Part shown: one piece after another, positions 63,440 through 64,000 of the stretch | How positions within the stretch are numbered: the stretch's first letter is position 1 | Layout of the letters: every line of letters starts with the position of its first letter | NCBI RefSeq assembly: GCF_016904675.1 | Contig: NZ_CP070228.1 | Coordinates: 620,001-684,000, forward strand | Origin: Arcanobacterium phocisimile | Lineage (GTDB): Bacteria; Actinomycetota; Actinomycetes; Actinomycetales; Actinomycetaceae | Direction of reading: 5' to 3' | Length of the DNA: 64,000 bases | Position numbers and translations under genes: made by a program | Notes under the pieces: generated by a model | Databases searched by the model: none | Told to the model about the DNA's origin: nothing | The model's input: the letters and a program-made list of their open reading frames with translations, nothing else

Positions 63440-64000
63440 GTGAAAAAACATGTAATTTCGATGATTGCGCTGTCAAGTGTTTTGTTTTTGAGTGGAGCGT
63501 GTTCTCCTGATACTTCAGCTGGCGAGGTGGATGATTCTGCTTCCGCCGTTGCGGCGGATGATTCTGTCTCGCCAGTTGGGGTAGATGTTTCGGCGAAGGT
63601 TGATCGTGATTCATGGATTATCGAACTTCCAGTCCATAGGTATACGCTTTCCAGCGAAGATCAAGCCTATTTGCTGTCTGCGGGCTCGGTGGCAATGGCG
63701 GAGTGCACGCGTACGAAGTTAGATGGGGTGGCGTGGACTGGCTTCCCGCCAGAGATATTTATGCCGGTTAATCCGCCGGTGTTTAGTGAGTTTGGTCCGT
63801 GGAATAAGGATATGGCTGCGCAGTTTGGGTTTACCCGGGTTGAGACTTCGAAAACGCCGATCGCTAATCGTGGATTGAGCGCGCAAAGCGCGGAAATTAA
63901 AGCTGGTTGGACGAGCCGGTCAGATTCGAACGGAAAAATGCTGGAGAAGGCTGAGGCGAAGATGAGTGAAGCATGCGATTCATATCCAATGTTGAAGAAG
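63440..64000 (+). CDS. lipoprotein D of the array, cut by the window edge
   Basis: GTG 63440 with AGGAG nine bases upstream opens a frame still running at base 64000 (187 codons). Signal peptide KKHVISMIALSSVLFLSGAC has lipobox SGAC. A longer Asp/Ser/Ala linker follows, then the family domain: VDRDSWIIELPVHRYTLSSE, ECTRTK, NPPVFSEFGPWNKDMAAQFGF and CDSYPMLKK. It is the most diverged of the four, and its codons are richer in G+C than those of copies A-C. Whether a further I36-like gene follows is not visible. Confidence 0.85.
   Translation, partial: MKKHVISMIALSSVLFLSGACSPDTSAGEVDDSASAVAADDSVSPVGVDVSAKVDRDSWIIELPVHRYTLSSEDQAYLLSAGSVAMAECTRTKLDGVAWTGFPPEIFMPVNPPVFSEFGPWNKDMAAQFGFTRVETSKTPIANRGLSAQSAEIKAGWTSRSDSNGKMLEKAEAKMSEACDSYPMLKK

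Noticed and set aside
1-64000. tRNA, rRNA, insertion sequences or replication origin
   Set aside because: I looked for T-loop sequences, transposase motifs and DnaA-box clusters while reading and found none that I could support.

Overview
The window looks like the chromosome of a Gram-positive actinomycete, most likely Actinomycetaceae (Arcanobacterium or Trueperella type). The evidence is moderately high G+C coding sequence, an actinobacterial ileS T-box of the Shine-Dalgarno-sequestering type, a DtxR/IdeR-like iron box, an actinobacterial DUF2469 protein, IleS of the eukaryote-like class, many GTG starts and ATGA/TGATG gene overlaps. The genus is an inference; no rRNA or tRNA gene is present to confirm it.

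Layout. 1-6.5 kb (minus strand): the 5' part of valS, proC, a lower-G+C DUF1643 gene, a structured intergenic stretch, and a two-gene ABC transporter (3085-6536) behind a good iron-box match. 6.6-16.5 kb (plus strand): T-box leader, ileS, folC, ndk, a lone dhaL and smc. 16.5-20.9 kb: a small membrane protein, ftsY, ffh and an amidohydrolase. 20.9-22.4 kb (minus): a four-helix membrane protein and a CDF metal transporter. 22.6-25.8 kb: rpsP-khpA-rimM-trmD-rplS, with trmD fused to a GNAT acetyltransferase domain. 25.9-31.9 kb: lepB, rnhB, DUF2469, yraN, comM, dprA and xerC. 32-34.7 kb: an M23 peptidase gene (minus), then rpsB-tsf. 34.9-40.3 kb: an electron-transfer flavoprotein set fixABCX, an SdpI-like protein and a DHA2-type MFS exporter, lying between tsf and pyrH. 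40.4-51.4 kb: an S4-domain protein, pyrH-frr-cdsA-rlmN, a DivIVA-domain protein, dxr-rseP-ispG, a GNAT protein and proS. 51.5-59 kb: a membrane-anchored protein (minus), then rimP-nusA-ylxR-infB-rbfA-truB.

Most of the window is therefore housekeeping: translation factors and aminoacyl-tRNA synthetases, ribosome maturation, protein targeting (Ffh, FtsY, LepB), the MEP isoprenoid pathway (Dxr, IspG), DNA uptake and processing genes, and chromosome organisation (Smc, XerC).

The least ordinary part is 59.0-64.0 kb. After truB and a noncoding stretch that holds the second copy of a palindromic repeat (the first is near 2.85 kb), there is a tandem array of paralogous exported proteins. It has four related lipoproteins (the last runs off the window), with two small secreted cysteine-containing proteins resembling the I36/crystallin-like inhibitor group between them. 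Two members carry single-base frameshifts. Two lipoproteins share near-identical 3' ends, including a 79-nt perfect match, but have diverged in the middle. I do not recognise the lipoprotein family; this alternating array is the best candidate here for an undescribed system.
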